A stretch of DNA of 24,694 nucleotides from DASXYG01 sp036502625 (GCA_036502625.1 DASXYG010000124.1:1-24694), one strand, 5' to 3'. Counted from the first letter of the stretch, positions 1 through 8,667 are shown. The notes: a model not told the origin generated them from the letters alone. Numbers and translations: made by a program.

Positions 1-1
1 C

Positions 2-580
2 GTCACCCTCGACGAGTCGGTCAACATGGCCTTCCTCATCGTCCTCGAATCGATGACCCCCGCCGAACGCGTCGCCTTCGTCCTGCACGACGTCTTCCGC
101 TACCCGTTCGCCGACATCGCCGACATCGTCGGCCGCACCCCCGCCGCGTGCCGCCAGCTCGCCACCTCCGCGCGCCGCCGCATCAGCGCGGCACGGCCCG
201 CGGCGACCCCCGCGACCCCGGCGGCCGAGCGCGCCGGCCTCGTACGGGACTTCAAGCGCGCGTGGGAGGCCAAGGACATCGGCACGCTCATCGGCCTCCT
301 CGACCCCGCCGCCACCGCGACCAGCGACGGCGGCGGCCTGGTCACCGCGTCGCTCCACCCGATCGCGGGCGCCGAGACGATCGCCAGGTTCTTCGTCGGC
401 CTGGCCGAGCGCGCGCCCGCGATGACCATTGAGGAGCGCACGGTCAACGGCCAGCCGGGCCTGGTCTCGCGGCTCGGGGGCGGCATCTCCGTGCTGGCGT
501 TCGACGTCGCCGACGGGCGCATCACGCGCGTCTGGGCGGTGCGCAACCCGGAGAAGCTCCGGCCGTGGATGGCGCCCTGA
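2..580 (+). CDS. ECF41-type RNA polymerase sigma factor with C-terminal SnoaL-like domain (5' end missing)
   Basis: The frame is open from base 2, so the sigma-2 region lies outside the window and 192 residues remain. The start has a sigma-4 helix-turn-helix typical of ECF factors: a (L)TPAERVAFVLHDVF stretch followed by the helix FADIADIVGRTPAACRQLATSARRR. After an Ala/Pro-rich linker comes a SnoaL/NTF2-like domain of about 110 residues. Two hallmark motifs of the ECF41 group are visible: DGGG (about residues 109-112 of the visible part) and NPEKL near the C-terminus (about 182-186). In ECF41 proteins the C-terminal domain modulates sigma activity in place of a separate anti-sigma factor (family knowledge). 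ECF41 genes often sit beside a carboxymuconolactone decarboxylase, oxidoreductase or epimerase gene. Here the only visible neighbour is a convergent FAD dehydrogenase 16 bp away, so the usual partner, if present, lies upstream of the window. Confidence 0.9.
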   Translation, partial: VTLDESVNMAFLIVLESMTPAERVAFVLHDVFRYPFADIADIVGRTPAACRQLATSARRRISAARPAATPATPAAERAGLVRDFKRAWEAKDIGTLIGLLDPAATATSDGGGLVTASLHPIAGAETIARFFVGLAERAPAMTIEERTVNGQPGLVSRLGGGISVLAFDVADGRITRVWAVRNPEKLRPWMAP

Positions 581-596
581 CCGTGCGCCGCCCCGG

Positions 597-2270
597 TCAG
601 GCGGTCGCGGCCGCCGCGGCGCGGCCCGCCTGGCGGCCGGAGAACAGGCAGCCGCCGAGGAAGGTGCCCTCCAGGGCGTTGTAGCCGTGCACGCCGCCGC
701 CGCCGAACCCGGCGACCTCGCCCGCCGCGTACAGGCCGCCGATCGGGGCGCCGTCGCGGCCGAGGGCGCGGGAGTCCAGGTCGGTCTGGATGCCGCCGAG
801 CGACTTGCGGGTCAGGACGTGCAGCTTGACGCCGATCAGCGGCCCGGCGGCCGGGTCGAGGATCCGGTGCGGCGCGGCCGTGCGGCTGAGCCGGTCGCCG
901 AGGTAGCGGCGCGCGTTGCGGATGCCCTGGACCTGGGCGTCCTTGCTGTACGGGTTGGCCATCTGCAGGTCGCGCGCGTGGATCTGGCGGTAGATCGCCG
1001 CCGGGTCGAGCAGCGGCTCGTCGGTGAGCGCGTTCATCTTGGCCACCAGTTCCTCGATGGTGGCCGCCACGACGAAGTCGGCGCCGTGCCGCTTGAACGC
1101 CTCCACCGGGCCGGGCGCGCCCTTGGACAGCACGCGCTCGCGGAGCACCGCCGTACGGTCGCCGTTGGTGATGTCGGGGTTCTGCTCCGAGCCCGACAGC
1201 GCGAACTCCTTCTCGATGATCTTCTGGGTGAGCACGAACCAGGAGTGGTCGTACGCCGCGATGTCCGGCGTCGTGCGCAGGTGGCGCAGCGTGGAGAGGG
1301 TGTCGTAGCCGGGCAGGCACGGGTCGGGCAGCCGGCGTCCGCGCGCGTCGAACCACATCGAGGACGGGCCGGGCAGGATGCGGATCGCGTGGCCGGGCCA
1401 GACCGGGTCCCAGTTGCGCACGCCCTCGGTGTAGTGCCACATCCGGTCGCGGTTGACCAGCCGCGCCCCGGCGTCCGCGCTGATGTCCAGCATGCGGCCG
1501 TCCACGTACGCGGGCACCCCGGTGATCATGTTCCGCGGCGGTGAGCCGAGCCGCTCCGGCCAGTGGCGGCGCACCATCTCGTGGTCGCCGCCGATGCCGC
1601 CGCTGGTCACGATGACGGCCTGCGCGGTCAGCTCGAACGCGCCCGTCTCCGTACGGTTGGTCGCCACGCCGCGCGGCGCGTCGTCCGGGGCCAGGACGGT
1701 GCCGCGCACCCCGGTGGCGGCGCCGTCGCGGATGACCAGCTCGTCGACCCGGTGGCGGTGGTGGAAGGCCAGCAGCCCGGCGTCGGCGGCCCGGCGCGCG
1801 CTGCGCACGAACGGCGCCACCACGCCGACGCCGGTGCCCCAGGCGACGTGGAAGCGCGGCACCGAGTTGCCGTGGCCGTCGGCGCGCAGGTCGCCGCGTT
1901 CGGCCCAGCCGACCATCGGCGTGAGCTTGATGCCGTTGGACTCCAGGTAGGCGCGCTTCTCCCCGGCCGCGAACTCCACGTACGCGCGGGCCCACCGCCG
2001 CGCCCAGGCGTCCTCGTCGTCCAGGCGGTCGAACCCGGCGCTGCCCTGCCAGTCGTTCCACGCCAGCTCGAAGGAGTCCCGGACGCGCAGCCGCCGCTGC
2101 TCGGGCGTGTCGACGAGGAACAGCCCGCCGAACGACCAGTGCGCCTGGCCGCCCAGGTTGGCCGGGCCCTCCTGGTCGACGACCGCGACCCTGCGCCCGC
2201 GCGCGGTCAGCTCGTGCGCGGCGACCAGCCCCGCGAGCCCCGCGCCGACGACGATGACATCGGCATCCAT
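597..2270 (-). CDS. FAD-binding dehydrogenase (3-ketosteroid delta-1-dehydrogenase/fumarate reductase flavoprotein-like)
   Basis: This is a 557-residue flavoprotein. The N-terminus carries the dinucleotide-binding beta-alpha-beta unit (VIVVGAGLAGLVAAHEL, glycines near residues 9, 11 and 14) ending in the acidic VVDQE strand. The C-terminus has the second FAD-contacting segment with GGLYAAGEVAGFGGGGVHG and GGCLFSGRQAGRAAA, as in FAD_binding_2 proteins. Length matches the family proteins usually named FAD-binding dehydrogenase. They oxidise or desaturate a small organic substrate, but the substrate here cannot be read from sequence. The start at 2270 is preferred because GGGAGG lies four bases upstream. 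An in-frame ATG at 2333 would add 21 unconserved residues through the divergent promoter region. The gene is tail-to-tail with the sigma factor and head-to-head with the LysE exporter. Confidence 0.88.
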   Translation of the reverse strand: MDADVIVVGAGLAGLVAAHELTARGRRVAVVDQEGPANLGGQAHWSFGGLFLVDTPEQRRLRVRDSFELAWNDWQGSAGFDRLDDEDAWARRWARAYVEFAAGEKRAYLESNGIKLTPMVGWAERGDLRADGHGNSVPRFHVAWGTGVGVVAPFVRSARRAADAGLLAFHHRHRVDELVIRDGAATGVRGTVLAPDDAPRGVATNRTETGAFELTAQAVIVTSGGIGGDHEMVRRHWPERLGSPPRNMITGVPAYVDGRMLDISADAGARLVNRDRMWHYTEGVRNWDPVWPGHAIRILPGPSSMWFDARGRRLPDPCLPGYDTLSTLRHLRTTPDIAAYDHSWFVLTQKIIEKEFALSGSEQNPDITNGDRTAVLRERVLSKGAPGPVEAFKRHGADFVVAATIEELVAKMNALTDEPLLDPAAIYRQIHARDLQMANPYSKDAQVQGIRNARRYLGDRLSRTAAPHRILDPAAGPLIGVKLHVLTRKSLGGIQTDLDSRALGRDGAPIGGLYAAGEVAGFGGGGVHGYNALEGTFLGGCLFSGRQAGRAAAAATA

Positions 2271-2335
2271 GCCGCCTCCCTCACACCCCGTTGCGTACGC
2301 CATGCTCCCAGGCCACCGGCGCGCTCCCGGCATGT

Positions 2336-2361
2336 AACGCGCTCAGTACGAAAAGCGCGTT
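2336..2361. promoter_or_regulatory. 26-bp inverted repeat in the FAD-dehydrogenase/LysE divergent gap (probable operator)
   Basis: AACGCGCT (2336-2343) and AGCGCGTT (2354-2361) are perfect 8-bp inverted arms around a 10-bp spacer. The right arm overlaps the putative -35 of the LysE promoter. The same half-site core, GCGTTAC, recurs at 2406-2412, opposite GTAACGC at 2334-2340. A repressor site serving one or both divergent genes is inferred. No regulator gene is adjacent. Confidence 0.5.
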
Positions 2362-2389
2362 GCCCTCCAAGGGCGGCCCGGCGTACCGT
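2360..2389 (+). promoter_or_regulatory. Putative sigma-70-type promoter for the LysE exporter
   Basis: TTGCCC at 2360-2365 and TACCGT at 2384-2389 are separated by 18 bp. This would start transcription near 2396 and leave a leader of about 27 nt that carries the GGAGG ribosome binding site at about 2413-2417. The -35 matches only the TTG of the consensus, so this is tentative. Confidence 0.35.
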
Positions 2390-2422
2390 ACTGATGACAT
2401 CTAGTGCGTTACGGAGGCGGTC

Positions 2423-3049
2423 ATGGTCGACCCCGCGGTGCTGCCCGGGTACCTGCTCGCCGTGCTGCTCATCGTGGTCGCGCCGGGCCCGGACCACGCG
2501 TACATCGTGGCCGCGGCGACCGCGTACGGGCCGCGCGCCGGCGTGGTGTCGGCGGGCGGCATGGCGCTCGGCATGGTCGTGCACGTCACGGCCACCGCGC
2601 TCGGCCTCGCCGTGCTGGTCACGACGGTGCCGTGGACGCTGGACGTGGTGCGGCTGGCCGGCGCGGCGTTCCTCGGCTGGCAGGCCGTGATCACGCTGCG
2701 GTCGGCGCGCACGGCCGGGCTTGGCCGCGCGGCGGCGGGCGGCCGTCAGGTGCTGCGGCGCGCGACGCTGACCAACCTCGCCAACCCCAAGGTGATCCTG
2801 TTCTTCGCGGCCTTCCTGCCGCATTTCGTCCGCCCCGGCCACGGGCCGGTCACCGCGCAGCTCCTGACGCTCGGGCTGATCTTCCTGCTCATCGGCCTCG
2901 TGGTGGACAGCGCCGTGGGCATCACCGCCGGCCGGCTCGGCGCCGCGCTCGCCGCCGGCGGCCGCGCCGGCACGGTGCTGACGGTGGCCGCCGGGCTCAC
3001 GTTCGCGGCGCTGGCCGTGCTGCTCGTCGCGGACGTCGTCGCCGGTTAG
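2423..3049 (+). CDS. LysE/RhtB-family amino-acid exporter
   Basis: This is a 208-residue integral membrane protein with about six hydrophobic helices, the normal size for LysE/RhtB translocators. Family signatures are visible: the N-terminal APGPDHAYIVAAATAYGPRAG segment after the first helix, and the central NLANPKVILFFAAFLPHF motif. Members export amino acids or related metabolites across the cytoplasmic membrane. The substrate is not predictable from sequence. The ATG at 2423 follows GGAGG at a good distance, and alternative upstream starts lack one. The gene ends in TAG at 3047-3049. Its last bases are shared with the TAA stop of the convergent carboxylase gene, giving a tail-to-tail overlap (3046-3049) with no room for a terminator. 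Confidence 0.92.
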   Translation: MVDPAVLPGYLLAVLLIVVAPGPDHAYIVAAATAYGPRAGVVSAGGMALGMVVHVTATALGLAVLVTTVPWTLDVVRLAGAAFLGWQAVITLRSARTAGLGRAAAGGRQVLRRATLTNLANPKVILFFAAFLPHFVRPGHGPVTAQLLTLGLIFLLIGLVVDSAVGITAGRLGAALAAGGRAGTVLTVAAGLTFAALAVLLVADVVAG

Positions 3050-6000
3050 GCGTCCGGCGCGCCGATGGCCGCGATGATGCGCGGGCGCAGCTCCGCGCCG
3101 CTGATCACGGCGTCCACCGAGCCCACCTCGACGGCGCGGTGCACGCCGTGCACCCGGTCGAACTCCGTCGCGATGTCGGCCAGCTTCTCCGCGCGCACCG
3201 CGGCCCGTACGTCGGCGAGCCGGGCGTTCAGCTCGGCACGCTCGGTGCCCGCCGCTTCCTTCAGGCGCGCCTCAAGCTCGGCGACCCGGATGTCGGTGTT
3301 CGTACGGCGGTTCACCTCGCCCGCGAACACCACCGCCGCCGCGGGCGCGCCGCCGAGCACCGACGCGAACGAGCCCTCGATGGCCAGCACCGTCATGTTC
3401 GGGTTAAGCGCCTTGGAGAACACCACGAACGCGCCGCCGTGGTAGCGGGAGATCACGCAGAACACGATCGGGCCGTCGAAGTTGACGATGGCCCGGCCGA
3501 TCTCCGCGCCGTACTCCAGTTGCAGCTTGCGCATCGACTCCGGCGAGCCGTCGAAGCCCGACAGGTTGGCCAGCACCACGAGCGGGCGGTTGCCGCTGGC
3601 CGCGTTGATCGCCCGCGCCGCCTTCTTCGACGACCGGGGGAACAGCGTGCCCGAGGTGTAGGTGTCCGGGCCGTCGGTGGGCGGGAAGCCGCGGCGCGGC
3701 ACGGCCTGCGACTCGATGCCGAGCAGGCACACCGGCGTGCCGCCGAGGTGGGCGTCCTGCACGACCGCGGTGTCGGCGTCGGCCATGCCCGCCCAGCGTT
3801 CCAGCACCGGGTGGTCCTGGTCGGCCACCGCGCGCATCACCGTACGGATGTCGAACGGCTTCTTGCGGTCCGGGTTGGCGGTCGGGGAGAAGATCTCGCC
3901 GACCGTGCGGAAGTCGCTGCCCGCGAGGGTGTGCGGGTACGGGGAGACGTCGCGGTCGTACGGGTCGGTGGTGCCGGCGCGGCGCGGCGTCTTCTCGCCG
4001 GGCGCGATGTACGTGTGGTCGTAGTGGGCCATCAGGACGCCGTGGGCGGCGGCCAGGTTCGGCGCCCAGTACTGCGCCTGCCCGTTGGGGCCCATCACCC
4101 GGTCGTAGCCGCCGATGCCGAAGTTGTCCTCGGCGGAGACGCTGCCGGCGAAGTCGAGCGTCTGCTTGCCGGTCAGCACCATCGCGGAGTCGGGCGTCAT
4201 GACCAGGATGCCCTTGGTGTGCATCAGCATCGTGGCCTCGGCGTTCCAGTACGGCTGGGCGCCCACGTTGATGCCCGCGACCACGACGTTGATCTCACCG
4301 CCGGCCTGCGTGAACGTGACGATGCGCTTGAGCGCGGCGGCCACCCAGTCCATGTTCTCGGTGCCGGACTCCATCGAGATGCGCGCGCCGGACGACAGCG
4401 CGAACCACTCCAGCGGTACGCCGCGCCGCTCGGCGAGGTCGAGCGCGGCGATCACCCGCGCGCACTCCGGCTCGGACAGCGCGCCCAGCGACTTCGTCGG
4501 GTCGCCGAGCAGCACGACACGCTCCATGCCCTCCGGGTACCGCTCGGTCGGGGTGCGGACCAGGCCCGCCACGATGGCCGCGGTGTTCTGGCCGCGCGGC
4601 CGGTCCACCGGGGCCAGCGCGCCGTCGGCGTCCATGTCGTACTCGGTGAACGCGCCGTCCGCGCCGGCCAGCATGCCGGTCAGCTCGTACGGGTAGACGG
4701 TGCCGCGGCGGCTCGCCCGCAGCACCTTCTGCCGGTAGTCGTCCAGCGGCTCGACCGTGCCGGTGGGCCGGTCGCCGACCTCCAGGCGCATGCCGGTGCC
4801 GGCGTCGTAGCCGATGCGCACCGCGATGTCGCGCAGGTCGCCGGTCTCCCGGTCGCGCCTGCGGGCGAGGAACACGACCTCTTCGAGCCCCGCGCCCGCC
4901 GTGGTGGGCAGCACGCGCTGGGCGACGGTGTCCAGTTCGTCGCCGGTCAGGTCGCTGGGCGGCCAGACGTAGATGGTGACGCGGTTGGTGGCGAACCGCT
5001 TGTTCGCCGGGCGCCCGGCCTGCACCTTGCGGATCGCGTCCAGGCATCCGGCCAGGGTGTCCTCGGCGGCGGGCAGCGCGACCAGCCGGTCGTCGCTGTC
5101 GCGCAGCGGCGTCAGGTCGCGGACCTGGGCCAGCGCGACGAGCCGCTCGTCGGAGGGGTTGCTGCGCGCGACCGCGCGGAAGAGGTACACCTCCTCGTCG
5201 GCCGACGGCAGCCGGGTGAGGTCGAACTCGCGCAGCCGCTCCAGTTGCATGCGCTGCGCGATCAGCGGGTGCAGGCCGCGGATCAGCCGGTCCTCGGTGA
5301 GCCCGCCCGGCGACGGCACGAACGTGAAGTGGTGGTGCATCACCGCGCCGCTGCGCCCGGCGACGGTGGCGGTGATCCGGCTCAGCCGGGCGGGCAGCTC
5401 GCGCGCGGCGAGCACGTCGCGCAGCTCGTCGGCCATGGCGTCCGGGTCGCCGGGCTGGTCGGCCCAGGTGAGGTAGATGTCCGCGACGGACTCGCCGGAC
5501 GGCGCCAGCTCGCCGATGGCGCGCACCGCCTCGGGCAGCGCCGGGAAGTCGGCCGCGGTGGCCAGCACCGCGGACCGCTCCGCGCCGTCGTCGTGCTCGG
5601 CCACGACGTACGTGCAGCCCGCGATCTCGCCGGCGCGGAGGCCCGCGAGCGACCGGTTGCCGTAGTAGCGGCGGGTCAGCACCTCCAGCATCGGCGCGAG
5701 CCCGGCGCCCTTGCGGGCGATCCGCTGCCCGAGCAGGCGTACGAGCGGCTCGGCGCTGGCCACCATCGCGGCGATCCGCTCCGCGCGGTCCGGGGCGCCG
5801 GGGTCGGCGTCCAGGTAGTTCAGGTTCCTGCGGACGTCCGCGTAGACGTTCGCCCGGGTGCGGCGCAGCATCGGCTGGGCGAACCAGCGGAACACCACCG
5901 AGCGCGCCAGGTCCGCGACGGCGGGGAACCGGAGCTGGGTGGCCGCGATCAGGTGCTCCAGGGTCAGGCCCGCGGTCTCGCGCAGCGGCTCGCCGGGCGG

Positions 6001-8535
6001 CGGCTCGGTCAGCCACTGCCGCAGCAGCGTGGTCACCACCGCGACGTCGCTGGCCGCGCGGCGCTGCGCCAGGAAGATCCGGAAGACCGCGTCCTCGAGC
6101 TCGGGCGTGCGCTCCAGGTCGGTCACGCCGTAGTGGCCGAGCACCTTCGTGAGCCGCTGCGTGAACGCCTCGGGCAGCCCGGCGCGCTCGGCGTCGAGGC
6201 TCTGGAGGTACGTGTGGAAGTACTCGCGCGGGCTGTGCACCTGCGTCTCGGTGTACGCGTCGGCGCCGAACGCGCGGTTGCGGGTCAGCTCGGACATGTC
6301 GGCGAAGACCTCGAGCAGGTCGATCTCGCCCGCGAGCGGCCCGCCCGCGCCGTGTTCGGCCTCCGGCCGCGCGGCGACGTAGCCGTCGAGCACGCGGCGG
6401 CCGCCCTGCGGGTCGGCGTCGAAGCCGAGCAGCAGGCCGCGCAGGTCGCGCAGCCCGGACGCGACGCGCTCGGCGGCGGGCACGTCCGTGGGCTCGGCCG
6501 GAAGGTCGAGATCGGCGCCCGCGGAGCCGTCCTGCTCGGCGGCCTGGTCGTCGCCGTCGCCGAGCGGCTCCAGGCGCAGCAGCGGCGCGCCCGTCTCCAC
6601 CTGGCTGCCCACCGCGACCGGGCACTCGCGCAGCCGCGCGCGGAACGGCGCGCGCAGCACCGTCTCCATCTTCATCGACTCCAGCACCAGCACCGGGGCG
6701 CCGGCCTCCACCTCGGCGCCCACCGCGACCGGGGTGGCCACCACCAGGGCGGGCGAGGGCGCGCGGACGACGCCGCCCTCGTCGTGGCTGACGCGGTGCG
6801 CCACGCCGTCCACCTCGACCAGCCGCGTCGGCCCGTACGCGTTCGTGACCAGCCGGAACCGCCGCCCGTTGACGACGATCTGGCCGGTCTGGCCGTCGAA
6901 ACGCTCGATCTCGACGTCGGCGGTGTGCGGCGCGCCCGCGTCGGCGGCGATCGCGACGCGGAACCGGTGCGGCGCGACGCGGGAGACCTGCACCCGGTAG
7001 CCGGCGCCGCGCAGCTTGAGCTCGATTGGCCGCGCGGTGTCCATCTGGACCTGCGGGCGGCCGCCGTGCGCGGTGGCGAGGAGCTGCTGCCGGGCGACGC
7101 CCTCGGCGTCCTCGTACGCCTCGATCGCGGCGGCGGCCAGCGCGACCGCCGACCCGCGCTGCGCGACCAGCCCGCCCTCGGCGCGGACGCGGTCGATCCA
7201 GCCGGTGTCCGCGCTCGCGTCGACCACCTCGGGCCGGTCGAGCAGGTCGAGTACGAAGCTCTTGTTGGTGGCGCCGCCCGCGATGATCACCGTGGTCTCC
7301 GCCATCGCGCGGCGCAGCCGGCCGAGCGCCTCGCCGCGGTCGCGGCCGTACGCGATGATCTTCGCGATCATGGAGTCGAAGTCGGCGGGGATGGTGTCGC
7401 CCTCGCTGACGCCCGTGTCGACCCGGATGCCGGGGCCGGCGGGCAGGTCGAGGCGGACGATCCGGCCCGGCGAGGGGGCGAAGTCGCGGTCCGGGTCCTC
7501 GGCGTTGAGCCGCGCCTCGATGGCGTGGCCGCCCTCGGCCGGCGGCGCGCCCTCGAGCCGCCCGCCCGCGGCGACGTGCAGTTGCGCCTTGACGAGGTCG
7601 ATGCCGGTGGTGGCCTCGGTGATCGGGTGCTCGACCTGGAGCCGGGTGTTCACCTCGAGGAACGCGAACAGCTTCTGGCCGGGGTGGTACAGGAACTCGA
7701 CGGTGCCCGCGCCCCGGTAGCCGACCGCGAGCGCCAGCCGCTCGGCCGCGGCCTTCAGCTCGCCCGCCTGCCCGGCGCTCAGCACCGGCGACGCCGACTC
7801 CTCGATGATCTTCTGGTTGCGCCGCTGCACCGAGCAGTCGCGTACGCCCAGCGCCCACGCCGTGCCCTGGCCGTCGGCGATGACCTGCACCTCGACGTGG
7901 CGCGCGCCGGTGACGAGCCGCTCCAGGAAGACCACGCCGCTGCCGAACGCGCGCTCGGCCTCCATGCGGGTGCGGTCGTACGCGTCGGCGAGGTCGGCGT
8001 CGGAGGTGACCACCCGGATGCCGCGCCCGCCGCCGCCGGCCGTCGCCTTGAGCATCAGCGGGTAGCCGATCTCCCCCGCCGCGCGCACCGCGGCGTCGAG
8101 GTCGTCCACCGCGCCGCGGCTCCACGGCGCCACCGGGACGCCCACCTCCTCGGCGATCAGCTTGGAGCCGATCTTGTCGCCGAGTTTCCGCATCGCCTCC
8201 GCGCTCGGCCCCACGAACGTCACCCCGACCCGTTCGCACAGCTCGGCGAACGCCGGGTCCTCCGCGACGAACCCCCAGCCCACCCAGGCGGCGTCGGCAC
8301 CGCTCTCGCGCAGCGCGCGCTCCAGCACCGCGTGGTCGAGGTACGGCCGCGCGGACGCCGGCCCCAGGTCGTAGCCGAGGTCTGCCTCGCGGACGAACGT
8401 GGCCGTACGGTCGGCATCGGTGAAGAACGCGACCGTCTCGATCCGCGCCCCCGTCTCAGCGGACAGCTCCCGTACGGCGTGGATCAGCCGCATGGCGGCC
8501 TCTCCCCGGTTGACGATGGCGACGCGACTGAACAC
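3046..8535 (-). CDS. Single-chain biotin-dependent acyl-CoA carboxylase (BC-BT-BCCP-central-CT)
   Basis: This is an 1829-residue multidomain enzyme. Residues 1-455 form the biotin carboxylase: start motif RVAIVNRGEAAMR, ATP loop TAGGGGRGIR (about 165-174) and active-site EVNTRLQVEHPITE (294-307). A transfer-like domain (about 500-585) precedes a biotinyl carrier (590-656) whose ESMKMET motif puts the biotinylated lysine at residue 622. About 600 residues of central region follow. The carboxyltransferase (about 1290-1829) includes LSSGARISMESGTENM and IVFCVISRYHGGAFVVFSKALNPNM. The order matches eukaryote-type acetyl-CoA carboxylase rather than the usual actinobacterial AccA3/AccD pairs. The reaction is ATP-, bicarbonate- and biotin-dependent carboxylation of an acyl-CoA in the cytoplasm. 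Acetyl-, propionyl- or longer-chain preference is not decidable here. The GTG start at 8535 has AGGAGG eight bases upstream and begins exactly at the conserved N-terminus. The frame stays open to 8718 but that stretch is intergenic. Confidence 0.92.
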   Translation of the reverse strand: MFSRVAIVNRGEAAMRLIHAVRELSAETGARIETVAFFTDADRTATFVREADLGYDLGPASARPYLDHAVLERALRESGADAAWVGWGFVAEDPAFAELCERVGVTFVGPSAEAMRKLGDKIGSKLIAEEVGVPVAPWSRGAVDDLDAAVRAAGEIGYPLMLKATAGGGGRGIRVVTSDADLADAYDRTRMEAERAFGSGVVFLERLVTGARHVEVQVIADGQGTAWALGVRDCSVQRRNQKIIEESASPVLSAGQAGELKAAAERLALAVGYRGAGTVEFLYHPGQKLFAFLEVNTRLQVEHPITEATTGIDLVKAQLHVAAGGRLEGAPPAEGGHAIEARLNAEDPDRDFAPSPGRIVRLDLPAGPGIRVDTGVSEGDTIPADFDSMIAKIIAYGRDRGEALGRLRRAMAETTVIIAGGATNKSFVLDLLDRPEVVDASADTGWIDRVRAEGGLVAQRGSAVALAAAAIEAYEDAEGVARQQLLATAHGGRPQVQMDTARPIELKLRGAGYRVQVSRVAPHRFRVAIAADAGAPHTADVEIERFDGQTGQIVVNGRRFRLVTNAYGPTRLVEVDGVAHRVSHDEGGVVRAPSPALVVATPVAVGAEVEAGAPVLVLESMKMETVLRAPFRARLRECPVAVGSQVETGAPLLRLEPLGDGDDQAAEQDGSAGADLDLPAEPTDVPAAERVASGLRDLRGLLLGFDADPQGGRRVLDGYVAARPEAEHGAGGPLAGEIDLLEVFADMSELTRNRAFGADAYTETQVHSPREYFHTYLQSLDAERAGLPEAFTQRLTKVLGHYGVTDLERTPELEDAVFRIFLAQRRAASDVAVVTTLLRQWLTEPPPGEPLRETAGLTLEHLIAATQLRFPAVADLARSVVFRWFAQPMLRRTRANVYADVRRNLNYLDADPGAPDRAERIAAMVASAEPLVRLLGQRIARKGAGLAPMLEVLTRRYYGNRSLAGLRAGEIAGCTYVVAEHDDGAERSAVLATAADFPALPEAVRAIGELAPSGESVADIYLTWADQPGDPDAMADELRDVLAARELPARLSRITATVAGRSGAVMHHHFTFVPSPGGLTEDRLIRGLHPLIAQRMQLERLREFDLTRLPSADEEVYLFRAVARSNPSDERLVALAQVRDLTPLRDSDDRLVALPAAEDTLAGCLDAIRKVQAGRPANKRFATNRVTIYVWPPSDLTGDELDTVAQRVLPTTAGAGLEEVVFLARRRDRETGDLRDIAVRIGYDAGTGMRLEVGDRPTGTVEPLDDYRQKVLRASRRGTVYPYELTGMLAGADGAFTEYDMDADGALAPVDRPRGQNTAAIVAGLVRTPTERYPEGMERVVLLGDPTKSLGALSEPECARVIAALDLAERRGVPLEWFALSSGARISMESGTENMDWVAAALKRIVTFTQAGGEINVVVAGINVGAQPYWNAEATMLMHTKGILVMTPDSAMVLTGKQTLDFAGSVSAEDNFGIGGYDRVMGPNGQAQYWAPNLAAAHGVLMAHYDHTYIAPGEKTPRRAGTTDPYDRDVSPYPHTLAGSDFRTVGEIFSPTANPDRKKPFDIRTVMRAVADQDHPVLERWAGMADADTAVVQDAHLGGTPVCLLGIESQAVPRRGFPPTDGPDTYTSGTLFPRSSKKAARAINAASGNRPLVVLANLSGFDGSPESMRKLQLEYGAEIGRAIVNFDGPIVFCVISRYHGGAFVVFSKALNPNMTVLAIEGSFASVLGGAPAAAVVFAGEVNRRTNTDIRVAELEARLKEAAGTERAELNARLADVRAAVRAEKLADIATEFDRVHGVHRAVEVGSVDAVISGAELRPRIIAAIGAPDA

Positions 8536-8648
8536 CGACCGAGCCTCCTGCGCTAGACACGTGCGCCGACAGTCCGCGCACATACTGAACGCTCTCGTGT
8601 GCGCCTCGCCCGGTGAAATGCCGCAATCAACCGCCCCGCGCCCCAGAC

Positions 8649-8667
8649 TTTGTGGAGACCCCACAAA
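8649..8667. promoter_or_regulatory. 19-bp inverted repeat upstream of the carboxylase gene (candidate operator)
   Basis: TTTGTGG (8649-8655) and CCACAAA (8661-8667) are perfect 7-bp arms around AGACC. The element lies about 114 bp upstream of the carboxylase GTG and about 105 bp upstream of the divergent DinB-like gene. No T-tract follows and both flanking genes read away from it, so an operator is more likely than a terminator. The rest of 8536-8771 is GC-rich. The only other item seen is TACCCT at 8741-8746, a possible -10 for the DinB-like gene. Confidence 0.42.

Noticed and set aside
2271..2333. Longer start for the FAD dehydrogenase at 2333
   Set aside because: The added 21 residues do not resemble the family, and the ATG at 2270 has a better placed GGGAGG.
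2404..8556. A plus-strand open frame of about 2050 codons opposite the carboxylase
   Set aside because: Its translation is Arg/Ala/Gly/His-rich with no domain, and it is the mirror of a gene with clear carboxylase motifs. High GC content removes stop codons from the antisense frames.
8649..8667. The palindrome read as a rho-independent terminator
   Set aside because: Both adjacent genes are transcribed away from it and no T-tract follows.
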